Positions 27,390-36,651 of a stretch of 64,000 nucleotides of DNA are shown one piece after another. Within the stretch, counting starts at the first letter, position 1. Every line of letters starts with the position of its first letter. The notes under the pieces were generated by a model, which saw only the letters and a list, made by a program, of their open reading frames with translations, did no database searches and was not told the origin of the DNA. This DNA comes from an uncultured Oligoflexia bacterium. GTDB taxonomy: Bacteria; Bdellovibrionota; Bacteriovoracia; Bacteriovoracales; Bacteriovoracaceae. Position numbers and translations under genes: made by a program. The stretch lies in contig CAKZJW010000076.1 in assembly GCA_937120495.1 (NCBI GenBank), positions 1 through 64,000 of the forward strand, given 5' to 3'.

Positions 27390-28688
27390 TTAGCTTAAGC
27401 CTGACTCTGCACCGTCTTCTATTTCACGTTGCTCTTGTTCTGTTAGAGTCTCTGTACTTTGCTCAGATGTTGTATCTGTATTTGTTGCTTCTGGCGTATA
27501 CGGCTCGTTAGAAGTAACTGCAGGGTGCATGTTAAAAGCAAATGGTGTCATTGTATTTGCTGCATTCATGTTTTGCCCCATCATTGGACTAGCAAATGGT
27601 GAAGCTGCTCCATTATAAAAGTCACCAGCGATCGAATAAGTAGGTTGAGTATTATTCATAAGCCCCATCATTCCATACATTCCGTGTTGGAAGTTACTCA
27701 TTCTATTTTCATATTGCATTGATTGCATCATCATTTCCATTCTAAGCATATTAGTATTGTCATTAGAAAGGCTTGGAGAATATGTAGTTGGGAACCCTGA
27801 GTTCATCATACTAAGCATACTCATCATCATTGTTTGTTGTTGCATCATCATTGCCATCATTACAGAGTCTGAACTTGAACTTTGAGCAACTTGTGCTTGT
27901 AATTTTTCAAGTTGATCTTCTTGTTTACATGTTACAGCAGTTAATTCTAATTTTTCTTCTTCTAGTTTTTTCTTATCTTCTTCAAGAACTAGTTTTTCTT
28001 CTTCAAGGCTTTTCTTCTCTTCTTCAAGAGTTGCAATTTTAGTTTCTTTTTCTTCAAGAAGTTTCTTTAGCTCGTTAAGCTTATCAGTAACCTCAACAAC
28101 TTTTGCAGTAAGAGTCTTCTTGTTTTCTTGAAGTACTTCAGTTTCAATTTGAAGGTCAGAAACTCTTGATTGAAGAAGACTGATTTCCTTGTCACCATTT
28201 AAAATTTGCTCTTTTAATGTCGCAATTTCATCTGCTGATAGAATTGAGTCAACTTCAATTGTTTCTCTTAATTCTTCAATCTCTTTTTCTTTTTCCTCAA
28301 GTTTTTTCTTAAGCTCGGCGATTGTATCTTGCTCTGCTTGCATTTCCTTTTTTACTGTAGGATCAACATCAGAGTCAGCAATTGATATTTCAATTTCTTT
28401 TTTCTCTTCTTTTTTCTCCTCTTGAAGCTTTTCTTTAGCAAGCTCTTCAAGTTCTCTTGGACTTATTGTTGCGTATGGATTTGGTTCTTTATCTCCCCAA
28501 GTTCCATGAACGTCGTATACTTCAGAAGTCGCCTCATCATCAGATTCAGTTACAACAACTTCTTTTGTCTTTCCATCAACTACAGAAGGGTCTCTGTCTT
28601 GAGCAAAAGAGCTTACACTCATTAGTACTACTAGAGCTACTGGTGATAGCTTTAAAATGTCTTTAAAATTTCTCATTTGTTTTTTCAT
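27390..28688 (-). CDS. Secreted coiled-coil protein with Met-rich C-terminal region
   Basis: A 432-residue protein with a signal peptide ending SSFAQ (about residue 30). A long heptad-rich coiled coil of Glu, Lys and Leu runs from about 115 to 268. A methionine-rich segment at about 277-380 follows (26 Met in about 104 residues, with clusters such as MMAMMMQQQTMMMSM), and then a Thr/Glu-rich tail. SD AGGAG overlaps the start region and ATG 28688 was chosen. Met-rich segments can bind copper or form hydrophobic contacts; neither is shown here. Not a family I recognise. It has its own terminator. Confidence 0.7.
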   Translation of the reverse strand: MKKQMRNFKDILKLSPVALVVLMSVSSFAQDRDPSVVDGKTKEVVVTESDDEATSEVYDVHGTWGDKEPNPYATISPRELEELAKEKLQEEKKEEKKEIEISIADSDVDPTVKKEMQAEQDTIAELKKKLEEKEKEIEELRETIEVDSILSADEIATLKEQILNGDKEISLLQSRVSDLQIETEVLQENKKTLTAKVVEVTDKLNELKKLLEEKETKIATLEEEKKSLEEEKLVLEEDKKKLEEEKLELTAVTCKQEDQLEKLQAQVAQSSSSDSVMMAMMMQQQTMMMSMLSMMNSGFPTTYSPSLSNDNTNMLRMEMMMQSMQYENRMSNFQHGMYGMMGLMNNTQPTYSIAGDFYNGAASPFASPMMGQNMNAANTMTPFAFNMHPAVTSNEPYTPEATNTDTTSEQSTETLTEQEQREIEDGAESGLS

Positions 28689-28918
28689 CTCTCTCTCCTA
28701 AAAAAAACATAAAATTATATACCACTCTATATACAAGTATGATGCCAAGTGTAATTATTCTTGCCTTCTGTGTTTTCAGCTACTTAGGGGCGATGGATAC
28801 TTTGGGATATATGTAGATGTGACTATAGAAAATTCACTGTGTTTAAAGTTTAAACAATATTTTTAATTCCATTGATGATCGGGTATATTTGCTTGATTTC
28901 ACTTTAGGAGAAAATTAC
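28689..28918. other. Divergent intergenic region before nhaC
   Basis: 230 bases with promoters for the coiled-coil gene and nhaC. The only notable element is the 17-base palindrome at 28840-28856. No RNA gene was recognised. Confidence 0.5.
28840..28856. promoter_or_regulatory. 17-base palindrome upstream of nhaC
   Basis: TGTTTAAA-G-TTTAAACA, perfect 8-base arms around one base, 63 bases before the nhaC ATG. It could be an operator. The 8-1-8 geometry equals that of the palindrome before napA, but the sequence differs. Confidence 0.35.
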
Positions 28919-30367
28919 ATGCATAAGAGAGAACCTTCATTTTTAGTTTCATTGATACCTGTGGCGGTATTAGTTTTATTACTTACAGGTAATGTAATTG
29001 TCTTTAAGGATGACTCGTCAGTGGGTCCTAACCAATTAGCTCTTTTAATAAGCTCAATGGTTTGTGCCGCTATTGGTGTCTTTTATTTAAAAAGACCTTA
29101 TAAAGACTTTGAAAAAAAGGCACTACATTCAGTTAGTGTTTCTACTCAAGCCATACTTATATTAATGATTGTAGGTTCGCTAATTGGTGTGTGGATTCTT
29201 AACGGTGTAGTTCCAACAATGATTTACTATGGAATAAAGCTTATAAGTCCTGAGGCATTTTTACCTATCTCTCTTGTAATCTGCGGTGTGGTATCTGTAG
29301 CAACAGGTAGCTCATGGTCAACGGCAGGAACAGTAGGTATTGCACTTATTGGAATTGGGAAGACTCTTGGTATACCAGAGGGAATGGTTGCAGGTGCAAT
29401 TGTCTCTGGAGCCTATTTTGGTGATAAAATGTCTCCGTTATCAGATACAACAAACTTGGCTCCAGCAATGGCCGGAACTGATTTGTTCTCACATATTAGG
29501 CATATGATCTTTACAACAGGTCCTGCAATAATTATCTCATTTATAATCTTTTTAGTTTTGGGGATTTCCTATTCAAGTGAAGCTTTAAACGACACTCAAA
29601 TTCAAGAAGTAATGGGAGTTATCGCAAAAAACTTTAATATATCGTTATGGTTATTTTTGTTACCACTGATTGTTGTTGTTCTTGTTATGAAAAAAGTTCC
29701 AGCTGTACCGGCTTTATTTATAGGGACAGTCTTAGGAGTTGTGTTTGCTTTAATATTCCAACAAGACCTCCTTCTTCGTTTAACAGCAGGGGAGCTAAAT
29801 TTTAACAACCTATATCACGTAATTCTAAAAGTATCCTTTGCAGGGTTTGAAATTGAATCTGGCAATGCAATGATTGATAAACTTTTTAGTCGAGGTGGAA
29901 TGAGCGGTATGATGAATACTGTTTGGATGATCCTTATGGCCATGATTTTTGGCGGAATGATGGAAGCAACCGGAATGCTTACTACCATTGCAAACTCTAT
30001 TCTAAAGCTTGTAAAGGGAACAACATCTCTTGTTACAGCAACAATAGGCTCAGGTATCTTCTTAAACTTAACAACGAGTGATCAATATATTGCGATTGTT
30101 GTTACGGGAAGAATGTTTAAATCAGCGTATGAGAAATTTGGTCTAAAACCTAAGAACTTATCACGTGCTGTTGAGGATGGATCAACTGTAACAAGCGTAC
30201 TTGTACCTTGGAATACTTGTGGAGCCTACTTTAGTACAATTCTTGGAGTAGCAACCACTGCTTACCTTCCATTTGCATTTTTTAATCTATTAAGTCCATT
30301 GTGCTCAATTGCTGTCGCAGCAAGTGGTAAGACAATGGAAAAAATTGATGACGAGCAAACAAGCTAA
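28919..30367 (+). CDS. nhaC: Na+/H+ antiporter NhaC family
   Basis: A 482-residue inner-membrane protein with about eleven hydrophobic segments. The NhaC core motifs are clear: ATGSSWSTAGTVGIALIGIG, AGAIVSGAYFGDKMSPLSDT with TNLAPAMAGTDLFSHI, and the late NLTTSDQYIAIVV and VPWNTCGAYF. NhaC proteins exchange sodium for protons, matching a marine sodium economy. ATG 28919 is preceded by TAGGAG; a frame upstream to 28889 lacks an SD. Its stop overlaps the convergent phoX stop by four bases. Confidence 0.92.
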   Translation: MHKREPSFLVSLIPVAVLVLLLTGNVIVFKDDSSVGPNQLALLISSMVCAAIGVFYLKRPYKDFEKKALHSVSVSTQAILILMIVGSLIGVWILNGVVPTMIYYGIKLISPEAFLPISLVICGVVSVATGSSWSTAGTVGIALIGIGKTLGIPEGMVAGAIVSGAYFGDKMSPLSDTTNLAPAMAGTDLFSHIRHMIFTTGPAIIISFIIFLVLGISYSSEALNDTQIQEVMGVIAKNFNISLWLFLLPLIVVVLVMKKVPAVPALFIGTVLGVVFALIFQQDLLLRLTAGELNFNNLYHVILKVSFAGFEIESGNAMIDKLFSRGGMSGMMNTVWMILMAMIFGGMMEATGMLTTIANSILKLVKGTTSLVTATIGSGIFLNLTTSDQYIAIVVTGRMFKSAYEKFGLKPKNLSRAVEDGSTVTSVLVPWNTCGAYFSTILGVATTAYLPFAFFNLLSPLCSIAVAASGKTMEKIDDEQTS

Positions 30368-31935
30368 GAAGATTTTTTAGTATATTCCTCTAGGGCTTTG
30401 CCCGTTATCGCAATGACTGAAGGCTTTGGATCTTTTCCTGTGGGCCATGTACTTGTTGGGTTCTTTGAGTCAGACGTTAACTCACCAGGGTGTTGTACTG
30501 ACAGAAACAATGTTTTTTGATCCTCAGAGAAACACAAGCCTGTAAATTCAGCTTCTTTAGGAGCTGATGCAATTTGAATGACTTTACCCATGTCTTTACC
30601 AGCGATTGGTATTACGAATAAAGCATTATTTCCAAAGGCTTTATAAGGAGCATTGCCAATATCTTTTCCTGAAATATCATTACAAATCCAAAGATTTCCA
30701 TTTTGATCGAAGGCAAGATTATCTGGACATGCAATTCCTGAATCTTTTCCCCCAAGGACATAAGTCTCAGCCTTAAATTCTAAAGATGTATGATCTTTAT
30801 TTTTTTCAGAAATTTTTAAAATACTTCCATAGTAGTTCTCTCGATCTTTATTATTTGATAAGGATACAAAAACATCTTTAGTTATAGGATGTATTTCAAT
30901 ATCTTCTGGACGAGCAAGTGGAGTTGCACCTACAAGTTTCGCGGCTTCTCGAGTATATGTTTGAATCTCTAATTGGTTTTTAAACTTTGATTTTAAAATA
31001 GGAGAGTCTTCTCTGTTTAAAGATAACCATTTACCATTTTCAATATCTGCAACATAAAGCTTACCTGAATCTATACTATCATTAGTGTCTGACACAAATT
31101 TATAAACGTGCTCATCTTTTTTATCATCACCAGAGTAGACGACTGTCCTCTCATTGGTTTGGATACAAGTTGCACATTCATGCGCAAAGCGACCAATAGA
31201 TGTGTGCTTAACTGCATTTCCAGTTTTAGGATCTATTTCTAAAACCCAACCATAGTGTTCAGGAGGGTAGTCATAAATTGTTTCCCATCTCCCAATTGTA
31301 GATGGCTTTCGCTTACCTGTTTTGAAGTCTCTTTCTCCATAGGATTTGTAATAGTTTTCTTCACAACTCAAGAATGTACCCCAAGGAGTTTTTCCTCCAG
31401 CACAATTTGAGTTTGTACCTATGGCATAGTCTTGTCCCATGATTTTGGTTTTATTGCTAAAGGGAATTTTTGTATGCCCCCTAATTCCTTTGTTGTATGA
31501 AGACTTTGAATTAAAGATCCAGTTATCATCAACTTTATTTATTTCGATAATTGAACCTCCTACAGATTGAAGTTCTTTATCGATATTTTCTTTTGTTCTC
31601 TCTGAGCCACTTACAAAAACTGGAAGTGCGTATTCATGATTTACCCAAAGAAGAGCTTTATCACTGCTTAGTGATTCAATTGCAATATAGTCATTATTAA
31701 AACCAAATGTTTCTTTTTCATTAATTTGATCTCCCCATGAAACAACTATTTTGTAGTTGAAGTTGGGGGCCAAGATTAATTTGTCTTCAAAGCTAGGCTT
31801 GATTGAATTAATTGGCATCGTAGTATTGGTGTCAGAGTTACAAGAAGTCATGGAGCTTAATAAGCTAATTTGACTTGCTGTTAATGTCGTTGCGCCTAAA
31901 AATTTAAGAAAATCTCTTCTATCTAATTGTTTCAT
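30364..31935 (-). CDS. PhoX-family (DUF839) alkaline phosphatase-like protein, Tat-exported
   Basis: About 523 residues from ATG 31935, chosen because DRRDFLKFLG, a twin-arginine motif, follows directly and AAAGAG precedes. After the hydrophobic stretch comes SSMTSC, which could be a lipobox, so the product may be a Tat-exported lipoprotein. The body shows the PhoX/DUF839 propeller pattern: WVNHEYALPVF, TPWGTFLSCEENYYKSYGER, YGWVLEIDP, KHTSIGRFAHECA, YKFVSD, ARPEDIEIHP and CPDNLAFDQNGNLWICND. PhoX enzymes are calcium-iron phosphomonoesterases induced by phosphate starvation. Catalysis here is inferred. Confidence 0.82.
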   Translation of the reverse strand: MKQLDRRDFLKFLGATTLTASQISLLSSMTSCNSDTNTTMPINSIKPSFEDKLILAPNFNYKIVVSWGDQINEKETFGFNNDYIAIESLSSDKALLWVNHEYALPVFVSGSERTKENIDKELQSVGGSIIEINKVDDNWIFNSKSSYNKGIRGHTKIPFSNKTKIMGQDYAIGTNSNCAGGKTPWGTFLSCEENYYKSYGERDFKTGKRKPSTIGRWETIYDYPPEHYGWVLEIDPKTGNAVKHTSIGRFAHECATCIQTNERTVVYSGDDKKDEHVYKFVSDTNDSIDSGKLYVADIENGKWLSLNREDSPILKSKFKNQLEIQTYTREAAKLVGATPLARPEDIEIHPITKDVFVSLSNNKDRENYYGSILKISEKNKDHTSLEFKAETYVLGGKDSGIACPDNLAFDQNGNLWICNDISGKDIGNAPYKAFGNNALFVIPIAGKDMGKVIQIASAPKEAEFTGLCFSEDQKTLFLSVQHPGELTSDSKNPTSTWPTGKDPKPSVIAITGKALEEYTKKSS

Positions 31936-32065
31936 TTTTATCTCTTTAAGTAATATAAATATAATCACTCTTTTCGGAGATTCAAAGAAAAATCTTGAGA
32001 TAGATGGTTTGGTTTTGAGGAGTCGTTTAGTTGAGCTGTACTAGCTCAACTAATATCAATTTCTT

Positions 32066-32623
32066 TTATAATTTTGAAAACGAGCAGTTTAAACTTTGCT
32101 TGTTTTTAAATGGTACAAAATAAATAAAACCTTTGTTCTTTTTTAAAACATTTAGTTTCAATTCATTATTGCTCTTAGATAAAGTTAGAGTACTAATTTC
32201 TTTGCTTCTTCCACAAAGTCCCATATCGCATCCAGAGGCAATTTCTTTAGAGCTAATAATTACTTTACCTTTTTTTAATTTTGATACTTTAAATGTCATT
32301 GTAACTGTTTCTTGTGGGTCAAACATACTCTGACCTTTTTTAGCACCTAGGTAGCTAATTGAAATATTTTTACAATTGTTTGAAGCTTGAACTTTTATTT
32401 GTGAGTTGGCTTCCATATATCCATTTCTTGATTCAGTACTATAACCTGGAAAGAAAGTATAAAGGGGAGAGTCATCTCCAGGAAAATATCCTATTCCTGA
32501 TTCTGTACAGCTTTGTGCCATTGATGGAAAATCATAAGTTCCATTTAATTGGCTACAATCTTTTGAAAAACTACTAGTAGAAAAAAGAGTAGTAACTGCA
32601 ATAATGATAAATGATGTTTTCAT
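32066..32623 (-). CDS. Small secreted protein of unknown function
   Basis: A 185-residue protein with a signal peptide ending TSSFS and a strand-rich mature part containing six Cys (for example DCSQL, SCTES, SGCDMGLCGRS), probably disulfide-bonded. SD AGGAG precedes ATG 32623. Family not recognised. It is between phoX and moaA on the same strand but separated by about 100 bases on each side. Confidence 0.6.
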   Translation of the reverse strand: MKTSFIIIAVTTLFSTSSFSKDCSQLNGTYDFPSMAQSCTESGIGYFPGDDSPLYTFFPGYSTESRNGYMEANSQIKVQASNNCKNISISYLGAKKGQSMFDPQETVTMTFKVSKLKKGKVIISSKEIASGCDMGLCGRSKEISTLTLSKSNNELKLNVLKKNKGFIYFVPFKNKQSLNCSFSKL

Positions 32624-32747
32624 GTGATCTCCTAAGTTTAGAGTTTTTTAGCACAGAAATAGATGATTCTTGGTCGTATTTGTAAATTTTACAGTTGTGT
32701 ACGTGTCAAAGAGATTATAGAGGGGGAAGAGCTCGGTTTAGAGGATA

Positions 32748-33722
32748 TTACCCACCAATCTCATTCATCTGATGTATTGTTTGCTCAAGTCTTTCGATTG
32801 GTTTTTTATTAATTAAATCTGCTAGAACAAATTCATATCCATTTACATCAAGGTCTCTGATACTTGGCCCCTCGTTAATCATAATACAAGGTCTAAGAAT
32901 TCCTTCGTTACTAAGTCTTAATCTTGAACAACCACTGCAAAAAGGCTGTGTCTCTGAGGCGATAAAGCCAAGCTGTGCTGAGGAGTCATTTTGTTTTGCT
33001 ATATAGTTAAATGAGGTTGAGTCTTGAGGCATTTGTTTTTGATCTAGGGTCCAAGTTTTAGAAACTCTATCAATTGCCTCTTTTGCACTTACAAAATGGC
33101 GATCAAAATATTGGCGAGCATATCCAATTTTCATCATTTCTAAAAAACGTACTTCAATATCGTATTTAGAACTAAATGCCAGAAAGTCTTCAATTTCTTC
33201 AAAATTTATGTTTTTTAGCATTACGGTATTTGTTTTTATATTAAAGCCAAGCTCTTTTGCTTTTAGAGTTGCACCTAAAACTTTTTTAAAAACATCTTTC
33301 TTAGTAATATAGGCAAATGATTTAGCTCTTAAACTATCGAGGCTAATATTTATATCTTTTATATTGTGGTCTTTTAAAAAATCAAGATGCTTATCGAGCA
33401 AAATAGCATTCGTTGTTACTGATAACTTTTTTAGCTTTAATTTTGAGAGTTCTTTGATGACTTCCTTAAACTGTGGATGCATTAATGGCTCTCCGCCAGT
33501 AAGCCGTACTTCTTCGATTCCAAAGCCTTTAAGATTCGCTACAATCTTTTTCATTTCAATTGGAGATAAAAGGTCTTCAAGTGGTTTAAACTTTTGATCT
33601 TCAGGCATGCAATACATGCAGCGCATATTACAAGTATCTAAAAGATTTAATCTTAATTTCTTTATATGACGACCGTGGTCATCAATTAATTTTGTTGTTT
33701 TGTCTTTCAAGTTCTTATCCAT
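32748..33722 (-). CDS. moaA: GTP 3',8-cyclase MoaA
   Basis: MoaA is the radical SAM enzyme starting molybdenum cofactor synthesis from GTP. The 324 residues contain CNMRCMYC (Cys31, 35, 38) for the SAM cluster, EVRLTGGEPL, and the C-terminal second cluster CSGCSRLRLSNEG with RPC. The chain ends in the diagnostic Gly-Gly (NEIGG). It is divergent from napA, which needs this cofactor, and no other moa or mob gene is in the window. Regulation may be shared through the FNR-like site at 33786. Confidence 0.95.
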   Translation of the reverse strand: MDKNLKDKTTKLIDDHGRHIKKLRLNLLDTCNMRCMYCMPEDQKFKPLEDLLSPIEMKKIVANLKGFGIEEVRLTGGEPLMHPQFKEVIKELSKLKLKKLSVTTNAILLDKHLDFLKDHNIKDINISLDSLRAKSFAYITKKDVFKKVLGATLKAKELGFNIKTNTVMLKNINFEEIEDFLAFSSKYDIEVRFLEMMKIGYARQYFDRHFVSAKEAIDRVSKTWTLDQKQMPQDSTSFNYIAKQNDSSAQLGFIASETQPFCSGCSRLRLSNEGILRPCIMINEGPSIRDLDVNGYEFVLADLINKKPIERLEQTIHQMNEIGG

Positions 33723-33785
33723 TTAGCCTAGTGGACGTTATACTAGGACATCTTCCAATTTCTGCCTATATCTATTTTTACAAAT

Positions 33786-33799
33786 ATGATTTAAATCAT
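33786..33799. promoter_or_regulatory. FNR/CRP-family-like operator between moaA and napA
   Basis: ATGATTTAAATCAT is a perfect 14-base palindrome. Its core TGAT-N4-ATCA fits the FNR/DNR consensus TTGAT-N4-ATCAA except for the outer base of each arm. It lies 64 bases upstream of moaA and 112 upstream of napA, so it could control both under low oxygen or nitric oxide. The assignment is by consensus only. Confidence 0.55.
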
Positions 33800-33870
33800 G
33801 TCTAGTATCGAGTCAACTTAGTAAAATTCAGTATTAAAATATTGGTTCGTGTGGTCAAATACACTAAATA

Positions 33871-33887
33871 ATTTAATGACATTAAAT
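33871..33887. promoter_or_regulatory. 17-base palindrome just upstream of napA
   Basis: ATTTAATG-A-CATTAAAT, 8-base perfect arms around a single A, 24 bases before the napA ATG. At that position a bound protein would probably block transcription or translation initiation. The regulator is unknown. Confidence 0.4.
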
Positions 33888-33910
33888 ATATTAATACTTG
33901 GGAGTGTTAA

Positions 33911-36634
33911 ATGAGTGATGATAAGTACAAAGAGTTGAAGAATTCGGAGATTATGCATGAAGCTCCAGATCAACCCGTTGAAGATGGAAAAAGACCAGGA
34001 AGAAGAAATTTCTTAAAGGGAATGCTTGGTGCCGGAGCAGCTGTTTCTGTTGCCTCTGAGTTTAAACCAAAAGAAGCTCATGGAACGATCTCAACGAAAC
34101 CAGAAAAATATGATTTAACTTTTAAAAAATCTAATGAAGATTGTCTTGCAGCTTGTCCATATTGTGGAGTTGGTTGTGGAACGATTATTAAAGTTAAGGA
34201 TGGTAAAATTTCTGGAGTTGTTCCAGATCCAAAGCATCCAACAAATAAAGGTTTGCAATGTATTAAAGGTTTAGCGTCAGCTGAAGCTATCTACGTAGAC
34301 CGTCTAACAAAACCTCTTATTCGTAAAGATATGAGTGACCCTTCAAAAAACCATATTTCAAAAACAAAAGGCTCTTATAATCTTAGTGATTTTAGAGAAG
34401 CTTCTTGGCATGAAGTTGAAGAATTAATTGCAGATAAAGTTGTTGATATCATTAAAGCAAAAGGTGGAAACGCTGTTGGGCTTTATGGTTCAGGTCAATT
34501 AACAGTTGAGGGACAATACCTAGAAAATATTTTTATGAAAGGTGTTATTGGTTCAAATACAATTGAGGCAAACGCCAGAATGTGTATGACTTCAGCGGTT
34601 ACTGGATACTTTAAAACTTTTGGTTCTGATACGCCTCCAACTTGTTATGACGATGTTGAGCAAGCGGATATGATTTCTTTTTGGGGACATAATGCTAGAG
34701 GGTCACATCCAATTTTATTTTGGAGAGCAGCAGATCATAAAAAATTAAAAAATATTCCAACTCTTGTTGTTGATCCTAGAAGAACGGGAACAGTTCAAGG
34801 TCTAGAGGAAATAAATCCGAAAAATTCTTATCACTTTGAAACAATCAATGGTGATATCTCAATTCATAATGCAATCGCTTATGCAATTTTAGAGAAATAC
34901 CCTGATGCTGTAGATTGGAAGCTTCTTAAGAATCACGTTAAGGGGTGGGAAGATTATATTAAGCAGGTAAAAGCAAAGTTTGATCCTAAAAAAGTTGAAG
35001 ATAAAACAATGGTACCGGCAAAAGAAATTTATAAGATCGCTAAGGTTTGGGCCGAAGCATCTATTAAAGGTAGAAAAAACGGTAAAGGTGGAGTTTTATC
35101 AATTTGGGGGATCGGTTATAACCAACATCTACATGGACAAAATAATACAGTTTCTCTTGTAAACCTAATGGTTTTAACTGGGAATATTGGTCGTCCAGGT
35201 TGTGGGCCACACTCTCAGACAGGGCAGCCAAATGCGATGGGTGAGAGGTTGACTGGTGGTTTAACGGGTAGGCTTCCATTTAATGTTGGTATTGATGATG
35301 TAAAACACAGAAATAGAATGGCAGATGAATGGGGAGTACCAAGAAGTAGACTAAAAGAAGTTGCAGGAATGAGTAATAAAGGGATGGCCGTTGGAATGAT
35401 GGAGAGGGCCCTTAAAAAAGAAGTCGATGCAATGTTCTTAATCTATGCAACTCATATTGATCTTCCAGAGACGAATACTCTCGTTAGACCGGCTCTTGAG
35501 AGAATGTTTGTTGTAAGTCAGGAAATTTATCATTCAGCTCCAAATAATCTTTACTCAGATGTAATCTTACCTGCGGCAACGTGGGGAGAGTGGTTTGGTG
35601 GAACATATATTCAATCAGAAAGAAGGTTCTATGTTTGTGATGGTACGGCCAACCCAATTAAGGGAACTAGACCAGATATGGACATGGTTATTGATAAAGG
35701 TAAACTTATTGCTAAGAAGCTTGGTCTAAATGTAGATAAGATTTTTCCATATAAGAGAATGAAAAATGGATTCTATGATCCAGAAGATATCTTTAGAGAC
35801 TTCTGTAAGGCATCTAAAGGAACTGATGCAGATATGTCTGGACTTCTAGATGTTGAAAAGAAAACAGGAACATCACCTTATCAACAACTAAGAGATCTTA
35901 GAGGTATTCAGTGGCCAGCACCTACGGCTGAAATAGCGATGAAAGGTGGTACTAAAAGAAGATTCCTATCTCAAGAAGATGGTTGGAAAGATAAACCGTA
36001 TGGTGAATTCAGACATAAAGATGGAAAGATGCATATGCATTTTTGTGATCAAGATTACTCTAAAAGAAAAGAGATCACAGATCAGCTTATGAAGTTTGGT
36101 GTGGAAAAAGATTTCTATGCTGAAGATAATATGGACCTATTAGTTAAGGCCCGAGATATGGCTCTAACTCCAGATCTTCCTGATGCTGAATTCCAAGGGA
36201 AAAAAGCTGCAGACATACCTAAAGACAAGTATCCATATTGGATTGGTCTTGGAGTTGTTTATGAGCATTTCCATACAGCGAAAACAATTAGATCAGGTAC
36301 AACAAGAAAGCTTGTTCCTGAACAATACGTAGAGATGCATCCTGATGATGCAAAAAATCTTGGCGTAAAAGATGGTGAGTGGGTTCGTGTTGTAACGAGA
36401 AGAGGGCACTACGAGGCGAGAGTTTCTATCGGTCTCGATTCAGTTGTTAAGCCAGCAAGAAATACTGTTCCTCAAGGTTATATGTTCAGCCCATGGAACT
36501 TATCGGTTGCGGATTCAGCAGATCCTAAGAAAAACAAATGGCTTGTTAACGCAGTTTCTAACAGAGCATTTGATCCAGTTTCGGGTCAAGTAGATTTTAA
36601 AAAACTTGCAGCAAGAATTGAAAAGATTTCTTAA
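33911..36634 (+). CDS. napA: Periplasmic nitrate reductase catalytic subunit NapA
   Basis: NapA reduces nitrate to nitrite in the periplasm at a bis-MGD molybdenum centre plus one [4Fe-4S] cluster. The 907-residue protein has a Tat motif GRRNFLKG (residues 30-37) after a longer than usual N terminus, cluster ligands Cys82, 85, 89 and 117, and the NapA signature NARMCMTSAVTGYFKTFGSD, in which Cys225 is the expected Mo ligand. The C terminus carries the molydopterin-binding barrel. SD GGGAG precedes ATG 33911. It heads a cluster extending to 41548 with very short spacings. Length is nearer epsilonproteobacterial NapA than E. coli NapA. Confidence 0.92.
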   Translation: MSDDKYKELKNSEIMHEAPDQPVEDGKRPGRRNFLKGMLGAGAAVSVASEFKPKEAHGTISTKPEKYDLTFKKSNEDCLAACPYCGVGCGTIIKVKDGKISGVVPDPKHPTNKGLQCIKGLASAEAIYVDRLTKPLIRKDMSDPSKNHISKTKGSYNLSDFREASWHEVEELIADKVVDIIKAKGGNAVGLYGSGQLTVEGQYLENIFMKGVIGSNTIEANARMCMTSAVTGYFKTFGSDTPPTCYDDVEQADMISFWGHNARGSHPILFWRAADHKKLKNIPTLVVDPRRTGTVQGLEEINPKNSYHFETINGDISIHNAIAYAILEKYPDAVDWKLLKNHVKGWEDYIKQVKAKFDPKKVEDKTMVPAKEIYKIAKVWAEASIKGRKNGKGGVLSIWGIGYNQHLHGQNNTVSLVNLMVLTGNIGRPGCGPHSQTGQPNAMGERLTGGLTGRLPFNVGIDDVKHRNRMADEWGVPRSRLKEVAGMSNKGMAVGMMERALKKEVDAMFLIYATHIDLPETNTLVRPALERMFVVSQEIYHSAPNNLYSDVILPAATWGEWFGGTYIQSERRFYVCDGTANPIKGTRPDMDMVIDKGKLIAKKLGLNVDKIFPYKRMKNGFYDPEDIFRDFCKASKGTDADMSGLLDVEKKTGTSPYQQLRDLRGIQWPAPTAEIAMKGGTKRRFLSQEDGWKDKPYGEFRHKDGKMHMHFCDQDYSKRKEITDQLMKFGVEKDFYAEDNMDLLVKARDMALTPDLPDAEFQGKKAADIPKDKYPYWIGLGVVYEHFHTAKTIRSGTTRKLVPEQYVEMHPDDAKNLGVKDGEWVRVVTRRGHYEARVSIGLDSVVKPARNTVPQGYMFSPWNLSVADSADPKKNKWLVNAVSNRAFDPVSGQVDFKKLAARIEKIS

Positions 36635-36651
36635 TTTTAGGGGAAGAGTTT

